From: an uncultured Clostridia bacterium
GTDB taxonomy: Bacteria > Bacillota > Clostridia > Oscillospirales > Oscillospiraceae
NCBI GenBank assembly: GCA_937892865.1
Contig: CALBJG010000054.1
Coordinates: 1-8,285 of the forward strand
Direction: 5' to 3'
Length of the DNA: 8,285 bases
The notes beneath the pieces are model-generated. The model was not told the origin of the DNA. It ran no database searches and saw nothing but the letters and a program-made list of their open reading frames with translations. Of this stretch, positions 1-6,841 are shown one piece after another. The translations under genes and the position numbers were made by a program. Each line of letters starts with the position of its first letter. Within the stretch, counting starts at the first letter, position 1.

Positions 1-199
1 TGAAATACTTGGAGACGAACTCTCCGGTCTGACGCCAAGCGACACAGTCGATGAAGTCGGTTTCCTTTTCGCCGTTCTCGTTCTTGCCGAAGTCACGGTC
101 AACAGCCACAGTAAAGCTGGCGACAGCAACACCGGTGCCGGTGCGGCGAAGCTCGGGGTCACGGGTCAGACGACCCATAATTACAATGTGGTTGAGCAT
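1..199 (-). CDS. ssb: Single-stranded DNA-binding protein SSB, N-terminal part (runs off the left edge)
   Basis: SSB coats single-stranded DNA in replication, repair and recombination. The visible 66 codons begin MLNHIVIMGRLTRDPELRRT and continue through VASFTVAVDR, TDFIDCVAWR and FVSKYF. These are the characteristic OB-fold blocks of bacterial SSB: the start strand N-x-V-x-x-G-R-L-T-x-D-P-E-x-R, then F-x-x-A-V-x-R, then D-F-I-x-x-x-x-W. The C-terminal half and the acidic tail lie outside the window. The ATG at 197-199 is chosen because GGAGGAG lies seven bases upstream, inside the last codons of rpsF. The rpsF stop is only four bases away, so the two genes are almost certainly co-transcribed and translationally coupled. 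The usual third gene of this operon, rpsR, would lie to the left, outside the window. Confidence 0.96.
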   Translation of the reverse strand, partial: MLNHIVIMGRLTRDPELRRTGTGVAVASFTVAVDRDFGKNENGEKETDFIDCVAWRQTGEFVSKYF

Positions 200-203
200 A
201 GCA

Positions 204-500
204 TTACTCCTCCACAGCGGTGGTCAGGCAGCGCATAACGCCGTCGGTGATCTTCATCACACGCTCCAGCTCCGCAGGGAACTCGGGCTTGGACTCGAAG
301 GTCATCAGGACGTAGTAGCCTTCAGCCATGTCGTTGATGAGGTAGGCCAAGCGGCGCTTGCCCCATTCGTCAACGCTCAGCAGAGTGCCCTCCGCCTCCA
401 CCATTGCCTTGAACTTGTTCACAAGTGCGGCGGTGCCCTCTTCACCCAGAGTAGCATCCAGGATATACAGAGCCTCGTACTTACCAGTGATCTTTGCCAT
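204..500 (-). CDS. rpsF: 30S ribosomal protein S6
   Basis: S6 is a primary component of the 30S platform and binds as a heterodimer with S18. The 98-residue product starts MAKITGKYEALYIL and carries the family core VDEWGKRRLAYLIND followed by GYYVLMTF (about residues 43-68). Its length is normal for the family (about 95-100). The ATG at 498-500 has a strong AGGAGGTG eight to nine bases upstream. An in-frame upstream ATG at 621-623 is rejected because it lies upstream of the promoter's start site. The gene ends in GTGGAGGAGTAA, so its last codons double as the Shine-Dalgarno of ssb. Regulation is probably by the strong promoter at 580-608 and possibly by feedback on the structured leader. Confidence 0.97.
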   Translation of the reverse strand: MAKITGKYEALYILDATLGEEGTAALVNKFKAMVEAEGTLLSVDEWGKRRLAYLINDMAEGYYVLMTFESKPEFPAELERVMKITDGVMRCLTTAVEE

Positions 501-573
501 AATGATTGCACCTCCTTTTGGACTTTTGGCCCCCGGTCGCGCCGGGAGCAAGGATATGTCCGCATTCGCAGAC
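501..573 (-). promoter_or_regulatory. Structured 5' leader of rpsF (two hairpins, candidate S6:S18 autoregulatory site)
   Basis: The start site predicted from the -10 is near 573. The transcript then begins at once with a hairpin: GTCTGC, loop GAAT, GCGGAC (558-573, six pairs including one G-U). A GC-rich hairpin follows: GCTCCCGG, loop CGCGA, CCGGGGGC (529-549, eight pairs). Next come a short A-rich linker and the Shine-Dalgarno AGGAGGTG (509-516). Leaders of rpsF operons in many bacteria bind the S6:S18 complex through an RNA motif with a conserved CCG. A CCG is present in the second hairpin, but I could not match the full consensus. The structure is seen in the sequence; the regulatory role is inference. 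Confidence 0.45.
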
Positions 574-579
574 CAGTGT

Positions 580-608
580 ATTATATAAGGTTTTATTATC
601 ATTGTCAA
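580..608 (-). promoter_or_regulatory. Consensus vegetative (sigma-A) promoter of rpsF-ssb
   Basis: On the minus strand the -35 is TTGACA (603-608) and the -10 is TATAAT (580-585). Both are perfect matches, with a 17-base spacer that is AT-rich. Transcription should begin near 573, giving a leader of about 73 nt. A promoter this strong fits a ribosomal protein operon. Confidence 0.93.
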
Positions 609-689
609 GGATTTTTCCGGCATTTTCCGGGGTTTTCTCTATAAATTTTTCCAAAATTGTGGTGTCTTTTTCTCTCTGCCACAAGATAT

Positions 690-719
690 AGAAAGACCCG
701 TCTTTTGACGGGTCTTTCT
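690..719 (-). terminator. Rho-independent terminator of the large surface-protein gene
   Basis: The minus-strand RNA forms GAAAGACCCGTC, loop AAAA, GACGGGTCTTTC, a 12-bp perfect stem extended by one A-T pair. The U-rich run lies partly within the 3' arm (TCTTTCTATAT). It begins only five bases after the stop codon of the 1874-codon gene and about 80 bases before the rpsF -35, so it insulates the two units. Confidence 0.88.
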
Positions 720-724
720 GTTAA

Positions 725-3700
725 TTAGTTCGCAAATGCGTAAGCGGCATCGCCGTAGCGCATCATTGCATCCACCAATTCGCCTAAATATTCCGGTGTG
801 GTGGCATTGATATTCTTTGCCGCATAGGACTCAATGCTGTAGCGAATGGTGTTACTGACCGCTACACCGTTACGGTAGGCGGTTACGAACACATCGTTGC
901 TCATCTGTCCGGCGTTCAGACCGTTGAAGTAGATGTAGTTAAGGCCGCTTTCAACGCTCACATCGGTGACCGTCCATACTCTGCCGCCGCTTTCGATCTT
1001 GAAACTTAAGCCGTCCAATGTGTCCGCGGTAAACTTGAAACGCATTACCACCGCGTCAGTGAGCAGCAGACCGCCGCCGGTCCAGGAAACAGAGGGGTTA
1101 TCGATGACCGCATACTTGCTGTTTTGCACGCTTTCGTAAGTGCGGCTTGTCTGCGTACCCCAGGTTTTCTGGGTCTGGGTAAGATCTTTATTTGCAAGAG
1201 CATCTGTATTATGACCGGTGTACTGCTGGGAAACAGAAGCATAGTTCAGCAAGTCTACCAGCAATGTCCGGAACTCTGCGTAACTGTCATCTGCGCACTT
1301 AGCGAGCATATTGTAGCAATACTGGGAAACGGAATAGGCACTGGTCTTGCCCTGATATGCCACGCCGTCTTTGGTCGCATGCAAGGTTGCGTAAATGGTG
1401 TCTCCCGCTTTATCCGGAGCAATATTCTTGAATGTAAAGAAATAATTGTCGCCAACTACGGTGTAGGTATCCACCTGCACGACAGCGCCGTTCATCACAA
1501 ACTCTGCATAGGGCTGGGTGTAGCCGCCCTCTGCAAAAAGCGCCGCATTTGCCTTGAAACTTACGGACATATCGCTCTGGAGCGTCACGTTGGCGCCGCT
1601 GAACTTCAGTTCTTCTGCATAAGTGTCCAGGTCTGCGCTGTCTGTCAGACGGACTTCCTTGCCGGGGGTCACATCCACATACACATAACGCTTTCCGTTT
1701 TCTTCAAAGATGTCCAGTTTCTGGTTGTTGCCCAAGTCTGCCTGGGTCCAGGTGTCCGGCACCTGGGCTTTTACGGTCATGGGATGGTCAAATACATCCT
1801 CGGGAAGGACGATGCCGGTATTCTCCAAAGTGACATATACATCGCCGCTGATCCACTGGGTATGGGCGGTGTAGTTTTGATACTGCCGCAGATACTTGGT
1901 AGCATCGCCCAATGTGGCATTCCAAACCTTACCGGCTGCTTCCAGATCCGCGATCCGCTGGAAGAAGGCGTTTGCGTTTTCCTCGGTGATCTCGCTGTTG
2001 GTGCCTGCGCCAACACCATGGCACATTGTCAACAGCCAGCCGCCGTTTTCTGCCACATCATTCAGATGCTTGGTCAGGTAAGAAACCTGATCGCTGACGG
2101 ACTTTTTGAAGGGAATGTTGTATAGGTTGTACCAACCGCCTGCTTCTTTGGTATTGGCAGGATCCAAAGAGTTGATACCGAATGCGCCCAGCCGGGCAGC
2201 ATAGTGGCTGTCCATTACCGTCTCCCAAGCGCCATCGGACAGCACATTGTAAGCGGCGGCATAAGCAAGAATGTCATTGCCAAAATAATTTTCCAAACGG
2301 GTCTTGGAATCCAGGATCTCTGTCTGATAATTGTCCTGGGTGTCGTTTTCTTTCAAATTCAGATGGGTCATAGAGTGGTTTTGGGGCTCAATGTGACCCA
2401 AAGCGAACAGATCCTTAAACTGCTGGGCGTTTTCGTCTGTGATCCGCTGGGCGATCATCATCGCGCTGGCCTGCAGATCATATGTTGCCAGCAACTGCTC
2501 CAAAATCTCCAGGCTATCGTAGTAACCGTCGTCAAAGGTCATACTCACAATGCTGTTCGCGCCGCCGTAAACCGGCAGAATTTCGGAGTCCATTTCGCCG
2601 GAGAGTTTTTTCGTCAGATTCAAGGTGTAAACCTTGCTGACCGTACCCTTGGTAACAGTAACTTTCACCGTTGCGGGGTACTGCTCTACGGTTTCTTTAT
2701 CGATGACCACGGCGCAGCCCTCGGGCGCGGTAGCGGTGATGGTCGCCGCAGCATTCAGTTTTACATCGTATTGGGTGATGGTATTGTAAAAATTCTCTAC
2801 ACTTTCGCCGTTGATCTTCAGATCATTGAGCGCCACAGCATCGTTTTTCACTGTACCCAGCGCCATATTATCCCAACGGGTATAACTGGTGGTAGCATTG
2901 ACTTTACTTGCAAAACTAATACGCAGCGCGCCGTTTTCTGTAATGTCATAGGCCTTCATAGTGACATTTTTGCTGAAAGTAAAGGGGTTAGAGGAAGTGA
3001 TAGGGTTGCCGGAAGCATCCTTCACGCCGCCATAAAGCACAACAGTTGCATTGCAAACCTCTCCGTTTTCGCCTAACTCCAGAGAAATTTCATAGTGGAT
3101 CCACTGGTCGTTCACAGCGGTACAGGCCATCTTGCTGTCTGCAAAATACACACCATTGTCGTTAATGTAGAACAATGTGTGGCTGACACTTTCCACTGCA
3201 TTGTAAAGATACACATAAGCGGTAGCCCCAGCGCCCCGCATCACATCGCCGGTGATCACATAGGTATCGCCAACTTTTGCTTCGGTAATGGCGTTGGCTC
3301 TGGGATAGTAATCGCCTGCGCCTGCGCCGGTGTACTGAATATCCTTCTCGCCGATGATGCCGTTATAGGAGAGGTAACTGTTGTTGGTAACAGTGTTCCA
3401 GCCGCGGGTAGTAAAGGTATCGCCCAGGCCGGTGTTCAGATCGTCAAAATTCTCGGTAAACAGCACATCGTAGTTCCGGGCATCCCGTACCACAACACGG
3501 GTATCGGGCAGAACATTGATATATGCCCAGTATTTGCCATCTTCTTCAAAGACATCGGCTACAAATTCTTCACCGTTGCAGGTATATTTCACCTGATTCC
3601 AGCCAGCGGGGATCTGTGCCTTTACGGTCAAAGCGTGGTCGAAAATTTCCTTATCCAGCACGCCGTTGGAAACCACTTCTACAACCACATTGCCGCCTAC

Positions 3701-6349
3701 CCAATCTACATAGCAACGGCTGTTCTGCCGCTCACGCACATACTTAATGGCATTGGAGACCGTGGTTGCCCACAGTTTATTTTCTTCCTGATAAGCAGAA
3801 ACATAGGTAAAGATCCGCTCTGCATCTTCAAGGGAAATATCGCCGGCGCGGTCAAAATCGCCGATGGAGTGGCAGCCGCCTACAAACCAGCCGCCTTGCT
3901 CTGCCGCAATATCGATATAGGGCAGAATGATCTCTTCCATATCCTTGCTGAACCAAACGCACTTTAAGTTGTACCACTGGCCGGGGTTAGTGCCATCTGT
4001 GGGGTCAAGGGAGTTGACACCCAAAGCGCCCAAACGGGCCGCATAGTGGCTATCCTTAACCACTTCCCAGGCGCCGCTGGAAAGGGTATTGTTGGAAGCA
4101 GCGAAGAAGATAATATCGTTGCCGAAATATTCTTCCAAAAGATCCTTGGAATCTACGATCTGATACTGATAATTTTCAGGGGTGTTGTTCTCTGCGCCCT
4201 GACCGTCGTTGGCTTCGATCCAACTGTCATTGGGTAAAACCAGATGGGTCATAGAGTGGTTTTGGGGTTCAACATAACCACGGTCAAAGAGCAACTGCCA
4301 CTTTGCCCGGTCTGCAACACTGAGTTTGGAAGGGATCATCATTGCGCTGCTGTAAACATCGTACTTCGCGCCGATCTGATCTAAGTATGCTGCTGTTTCA
4401 TACAGACCATCGTCGTAAGACATGGTGAAAATACCGTTCGCGCCGCCGTATACCAGCATCAAAGTGCCTTCCATTTGGTTCTCGGTGCGCTTGGCATCCA
4501 CAGATACGATATAAGTCTTGGTCACGCCGGCAGAGGCGTTTTCTACCGTCACAGTTACATCTGTGGGGAATGTGGTCACAACGGCTTCGCTGAGGGTTAC
4601 AGTTCTGCCGTAGCCGGCTTCTGCCAATATAACGGCCTTTTCTGTGCCGTAAGGAAGCATAATGGAGAACTGATTGTCTGTGCCTTCCACCGATTCCACT
4701 TCCATATCGTTAACGGTCAGGCCGGTAAGACCTGCCACATCGCTATGGAGTTTGGTCATTACCACATTGTCAACCAAAGCGTAGTCGGTGCTGTCAGCCT
4801 TGGAGAAGTTACCCATAAAATCAATGGTAAGGGTACTATTGCTTTCCAAATCCAATACAGTGTTAACTGTGCGGCTCAATTTCACAGGATTTTCCCTGGT
4901 AGCCGCATTGCCCTCTTTGTCTACAACGCCCTCGCCCCACAGACACATATAAATTTCCATCAAACCGCCGTTGGCCGCCAGTTTTACGTGGGTATTACAG
5001 GTAAACCACTTTTCGGGATCGATCTCATAGCCGGTGAATGCGCCGTTGATCAACACATCGGTATTTTTCAGCAGGTGAATCGACTCCGTCTTGGAGTTGT
5101 TACGTAGATAAAGACCAATATAGCCGTTTTCACTGAGTTTAAAATCTGCCTGTACCTGAATGGTGTCGCCCACCTGGGCAGTGATATTCTTTCTGGCACG
5201 GGGAGACTTTTCTGTACCCACAAGGGCTAATTTCAGCGCCCGGGTGGTACCGTCGGTCACAAGGGAATGGCTGGCCGCCGTAATCTGACTCCAACCCTTA
5301 ACGGAGTTAGTCACTTTTTCCGCTGTGCCGTAACTTTCAAAATCGTCAGAAAGCAGCAGATCAAAATCCGCCGTGGAACTGACGGAAAGATTCACCGTAT
5401 AGGTCTTGGAAATGCCCAAAGTATCATTGGTAACGGTGATATTGACACCCCGGGGGAAATCGGTAACGGTGGAGCAATCAATGGTAACGGTCTTGCCGGT
5501 GCCGGCAGTAGCCGCAACGATGGCTTCCGTAGTGCCGTAGTCCAACTCTAAAACATAGGTTGTCTTATCGGGAGAAAAACCGGGAACTTCCTCGCCGTTG
5601 ACAGTCAAGGTGGAAAGGTCTGTCAGTTCTTCGCCGATTTTCTTTATGGTCACATTATCCAGCGCCGCATAGTCACTTTCTGTACCGGAGGAAAATGCGC
5701 CCTGGAAATACAGCCAGGTAGTGGCATTGGCAGAGAGATTCAAATTGCTGGTAATGGTCTTGCTCACCATAACGGGCGCACTGGCAGAAATCGCATCGCC
5801 GTTGCTATTTATAACGCCATCGCCCCACATACGCAGGTAAATATCCATATTATCGCCGTTTTCCGCCATCTTGAAGAACAGTTGGAAGGTCAGCCACTGA
5901 TCCTTTACTGTCTTATAGCCGGTGCTTGCGCCATTGAGCAGAATATTGCCGCCAAAGCGCACAAGAGAAAGGGTACTGGTAGCCCGGGCATAGATACCCA
6001 AAAGGCCTTTTTCGCTCACCTTCACGTCGGCCTGAATCATATAAATATCGCCGGCTACCGCCGCAACATTTTTTCTGGCACGGGGGGAATTTTCTGTAGC
6101 GCCGGTGGAGGTCAGACCACGGGTCAGTTTGGCATATGTATTATTGCCATCCGTCACAAGGCTGTGACAACGGGCGTTAAATTCCGACCATCCTTTTAAG
6201 GATGTGTTTACCGTTGTCACCGCGCCGTAGTCCTGGAAAGTATCTTCCAGAATGACCGTATCTGCCGCAGCAGACACCACAGGAAATGCAGGCAGTAAGC
6301 CCAAAAGCATTACCGCGCACAGCAAAATACTTAAGAATCTTTTCATCAT
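725..6349 (-). CDS. Giant secreted multidomain protein with two polysaccharide-deacetylase (NodB-like) domains, CBM-like and cadherin-like modules
   Basis: The product is 1874 residues when started at the ATG at 6347-6349. That start follows AAGGAG by five bases; the adjacent in-frame ATG at 6344-6346 is equally possible. Residues 1 to about 28 are a signal peptide (MMKRF, hydrophobic core, VVSA then AAD). Modules in order are A1 about 31-238, B1 242-324, A2 329-534, B2 537-618, C1 633-875, D1 879-957, A3 959-1167, B3 1170-1247, C2 1259-1490, D2 1494-1571 and E 1573-1874. A resembles carbohydrate-binding or concanavalin-like beta-sandwiches. B matches cadherin-like beta-sandwich domains (L-x-x-L-x-V-N-G). 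C carries NodB motif 1 (YDDG 645-648; FDDG 1272-1275), motif 2 HSMTH (698-702; 1325-1329) and a late histidine (H827; H1444). The R-x-P motif 3 is absent. No LPXTG or SLH domain is visible. A role in carbohydrate binding and deacetylation outside the cell is inferred; the substrate is unknown. Confidence 0.85.
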   Translation of the reverse strand: MMKRFLSILLCAVMLLGLLPAFPVVSAAADTVILEDTFQDYGAVTTVNTSLKGWSEFNARCHSLVTDGNNTYAKLTRGLTSTGATENSPRARKNVAAVAGDIYMIQADVKVSEKGLLGIYARATSTLSLVRFGGNILLNGASTGYKTVKDQWLTFQLFFKMAENGDNMDIYLRMWGDGVINSNGDAISASAPVMVSKTITSNLNLSANATTWLYFQGAFSSGTESDYAALDNVTIKKIGEELTDLSTLTVNGEEVPGFSPDKTTYVLELDYGTTEAIVAATAGTGKTVTIDCSTVTDFPRGVNITVTNDTLGISKTYTVNLSVSSTADFDLLLSDDFESYGTAEKVTNSVKGWSQITAASHSLVTDGTTRALKLALVGTEKSPRARKNITAQVGDTIQVQADFKLSENGYIGLYLRNNSKTESIHLLKNTDVLINGAFTGYEIDPEKWFTCNTHVKLAANGGLMEIYMCLWGEGVVDKEGNAATRENPVKLSRTVNTVLDLESNSTLTIDFMGNFSKADSTDYALVDNVVMTKLHSDVAGLTGLTVNDMEVESVEGTDNQFSIMLPYGTEKAVILAEAGYGRTVTLSEAVVTTFPTDVTVTVENASAGVTKTYIVSVDAKRTENQMEGTLMLVYGGANGIFTMSYDDGLYETAAYLDQIGAKYDVYSSAMMIPSKLSVADRAKWQLLFDRGYVEPQNHSMTHLVLPNDSWIEANDGQGAENNTPENYQYQIVDSKDLLEEYFGNDIIFFAASNNTLSSGAWEVVKDSHYAARLGALGVNSLDPTDGTNPGQWYNLKCVWFSKDMEEIILPYIDIAAEQGGWFVGGCHSIGDFDRAGDISLEDAERIFTYVSAYQEENKLWATTVSNAIKYVRERQNSRCYVDWVGGNVVVEVVSNGVLDKEIFDHALTVKAQIPAGWNQVKYTCNGEEFVADVFEEDGKYWAYINVLPDTRVVVRDARNYDVLFTENFDDLNTGLGDTFTTRGWNTVTNNSYLSYNGIIGEKDIQYTGAGAGDYYPRANAITEAKVGDTYVITGDVMRGAGATAYVYLYNAVESVSHTLFYINDNGVYFADSKMACTAVNDQWIHYEISLELGENGEVCNATVVLYGGVKDASGNPITSSNPFTFSKNVTMKAYDITENGALRISFASKVNATTSYTRWDNMALGTVKNDAVALNDLKINGESVENFYNTITQYDVKLNAAATITATAPEGCAVVIDKETVEQYPATVKVTVTKGTVSKVYTLNLTKKLSGEMDSEILPVYGGANSIVSMTFDDGYYDSLEILEQLLATYDLQASAMMIAQRITDENAQQFKDLFALGHIEPQNHSMTHLNLKENDTQDNYQTEILDSKTRLENYFGNDILAYAAAYNVLSDGAWETVMDSHYAARLGAFGINSLDPANTKEAGGWYNLYNIPFKKSVSDQVSYLTKHLNDVAENGGWLLTMCHGVGAGTNSEITEENANAFFQRIADLEAAGKVWNATLGDATKYLRQYQNYTAHTQWISGDVYVTLENTGIVLPEDVFDHPMTVKAQVPDTWTQADLGNNQKLDIFEENGKRYVYVDVTPGKEVRLTDSADLDTYAEELKFSGANVTLQSDMSVSFKANAALFAEGGYTQPYAEFVMNGAVVQVDTYTVVGDNYFFTFKNIAPDKAGDTIYATLHATKDGVAYQGKTSAYSVSQYCYNMLAKCADDSYAEFRTLLVDLLNYASVSQQYTGHNTDALANKDLTQTQKTWGTQTSRTYESVQNSKYAVIDNPSVSWTGGGLLLTDAVVMRFKFTADTLDGLSFKIESGGRVWTVTDVSVESGLNYIYFNGLNAGQMSNDVFVTAYRNGVAVSNTIRYSIESYAAKNINATTPEYLGELVDAMMRYGDAAYAFAN
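1637..5365 (-). repeat. Tandem coding duplication of the A-B-C-D unit within the giant protein
   Basis: Residues about 329-957 and 959-1571 repeat the same domain order. They share aligned landmarks such as VYGGAN, the DDG motif, SAMMI, EPQNHSMTHL, YFGNDI, DSHYAARLGA, NSLDP, GGWYNL/GQWYNL, FDH-MTVKAQ and FEE-GK. The N-terminal A1-B1 pair is a third, partial copy lacking C and D. A 27-bp tract coding for PQNHSMTHL is identical at 2360-2386 and 4241-4267, while flanking codons have diverged. The duplication is seen directly; its age relative to speciation is not determined. Confidence 0.85.
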
Positions 6350-6367
6350 TCGTTCTCCTTTTTGGCG

Positions 6368-6392
6368 TACTTTTACTATAATAATAAAAGTA
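6368..6392. promoter_or_regulatory. Inverted repeat overlapping the -10 of the giant gene (candidate operator)
   Basis: TACTTTTA (6368-6375) and TAAAAGTA (6385-6392) are perfect 8-bp inverted arms separated by nine bases. They straddle the -10 hexamer (6381-6386) and the predicted start near 6374. A dimeric repressor bound here would block RNA polymerase. The region is very AT-rich, which raises the chance of accidental symmetry, so the operator role is inference. Confidence 0.4.
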
Positions 6393-6409
6393 TATTTTTG
6401 ATATGTCAA
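6381..6409 (-). promoter_or_regulatory. Vegetative-type promoter of the giant surface-protein gene
   Basis: On the minus strand the -35 is TTGACA (6404-6409), the spacer is 17 bases and the -10 is TATTAT (6381-6386). The predicted start near 6374 leaves a short leader of about 25 nt before the ATG, with AAGGAG at 6355-6360. An in-frame ATG at 6409 lies inside the -35 and therefore cannot be the translation start from this promoter. Confidence 0.85.
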
Positions 6410-6444
6410 TTTCCTTTTTGGTCTATTTCATTTCCTTTTTCGTC
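6409..6444 (-). repeat. Two 15-nt direct repeats with 21-bp period upstream of the -35 (candidate activator site)
   Basis: On the minus strand GACGAAAAAGGAAAT (6430-6444) is followed by GACCAAAAAGGAAAT (6409-6423). They have 14 of 15 bases identical, and their starts are exactly 21 bp apart, about two helical turns. The promoter-proximal copy directly abuts and slightly overlaps the -35. This geometry is typical of activators that bind direct repeats on one face of the helix, such as many response regulators. Which regulator is involved is not visible. Confidence 0.5.
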
Positions 6445-6449
6445 AATAT

Positions 6450-6475
6450 AAAAAAGACCGGGGTTTCCCCCGGTC
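6450..6475 (-). terminator. Rho-independent terminator of the Cys-rich peptide gene
   Basis: The minus-strand RNA folds as GACCGGGG, loop GAAA, CCCCGGTC (6456-6475), followed by TTTTTT (6450-6455). The perfect 8-bp GC-rich stem, GNRA-type tetraloop and six-U tract make a textbook intrinsic terminator. It begins eight bases after the stop of the 44-codon gene, which supports that gene being real. Confidence 0.93.
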
Positions 6476-6483
6476 AAATACAA

Positions 6484-6618
6484 TTAGCAGCAGCCGCAGT
6501 TATCGTTGCAGCCGTTGCCGCCGTAGTTACCGCCGCCGTTACCGCAGCAGCAGAACAAAAGGACCAGAATGATGATCCACCAGCAGTTATTCCCACCAAA
6601 GCAACCGTTGTTACACAT
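6484..6618 (-). CDS. 44-residue Cys/Gly/Asn-rich small membrane-associated peptide
   Basis: The reading frame begins MCNNGCFGGNNC, passes through a hydrophobic stretch WWIIILVLLF (residues 13-22), then CCC (23-25), and ends in a Gly/Asn-rich tail finishing CGCC. I count 10 Cys, 11 Gly and 9 Asn in 44 residues. GGAGG lies nine bases upstream of the ATG at 6616-6618, and a strong terminator lies eight bases past the stop, so gene ends and signals agree. I do not recognise a named family with certainty. It recalls the very short Gly/Cys-rich, single-hydrophobic-segment proteins of endospore formers (YjcZ-like), which is a resemblance in style only. The single hydrophobic segment suggests membrane insertion. 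The cysteine clusters could bind metal or form disulfides. Function unknown. Confidence 0.72.
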   Translation of the reverse strand: MCNNGCFGGNNCWWIIILVLLFCCCGNGGGNYGGNGCNDNCGCC

Positions 6619-6730
6619 AATCAAATACCTCCGAAAATTTGTAGCGGTTTTTGCCGCTCATTCCAAGATATTCCCGGGGAAGGATTTTGTGCTGCAAAAA
6701 ACCGCAGAGGTCAAAGAACCGTCGAGACAA

Positions 6731-6778
6731 ACAAATCGAACCTGTCGGCGTACATAGGTACGGTAAGGTTCGATTTGT
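6731..6778. repeat. Long inverted repeat with 13-bp perfect arms and a nested stem
   Basis: ACAAATCGAACCT (6731-6743) and AGGTTCGATTTGT (6766-6778) are perfect inverted arms around a 22-base centre. That centre contains a second stem, CGTAC/GTACG, with a four-base loop. On the minus strand the 3' arm is followed by TTGTCT, a weak U-rich run, so it could end the remB transcript. It could equally be a dispersed palindromic repeat or a structured RNA. Copy number in the genome would decide this. Confidence 0.6.
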
Positions 6779-6795
6779 GCGGTAAGTCAAAATGC

Positions 6796-6815
6796 GGGAG
6801 GGTCAAGACCCTCCC
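6796..6815. repeat. GC-rich palindrome, 9-bp arms
   Basis: GGGAGGGTC (6796-6804), two bases AA, then GACCCTCCC (6807-6815) form a perfect stem with almost no loop. There is no U tract on either strand, so it is not a standard intrinsic terminator. Its GC-rich, near-loopless form resembles REP-like intergenic palindromes. It lies only 27 bases from repeat copy 1. Confidence 0.55.
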
Positions 6816-6841
6816 CTGCAAGTAATTTTAAAATTATACTT

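Noticed and set aside
501..623. Upstream start for rpsF giving 41 extra residues
   Set aside because: The upstream ATG lies before the promoter hexamers, and S6 normally begins close to the K-Y-E-A-L-Y-I-L block. The ATG at 498-500 has a strong ribosome-binding site.
51..644. 197-codon open frame on the plus strand over ssb and rpsF
   Set aside because: It runs antisense through two well-recognised genes and across a perfect promoter of the other strand.
1124..2125. 333-codon open frame on the plus strand
   Set aside because: It is antisense to the 1874-codon gene, has no Shine-Dalgarno or recognisable domain, and reads as a low-complexity hydrophobic/His/Cys shadow. The sense strand shows clear protein families.
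2204..3967. Two 290-codon open frames on the plus strand (2204-3076 and 3095-3967)
   Set aside because: Both are antisense shadows of the same gene. They arise from its codon bias and share no family motifs.
6350..6409. Upstream start for the giant gene (20 extra residues)
   Set aside because: That ATG overlaps the -35 hexamer and would be untranscribed. The signal peptide begins properly at MMKRF after AAGGAG.
6731..6778. tRNA-like T-arm (GGTTCGATT) in the long inverted repeat
   Set aside because: The motif resembles a T-loop, but no acceptor, D-arm or anticodon stem can be built around it.
6403..6825. 140-codon Ala/Val-rich open frame on the plus strand
   Set aside because: It lies antisense to the Cys-rich gene and crosses its terminator and the palindromes. 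Composition reflects the reverse complement of Gly/Asn/Cys codons.
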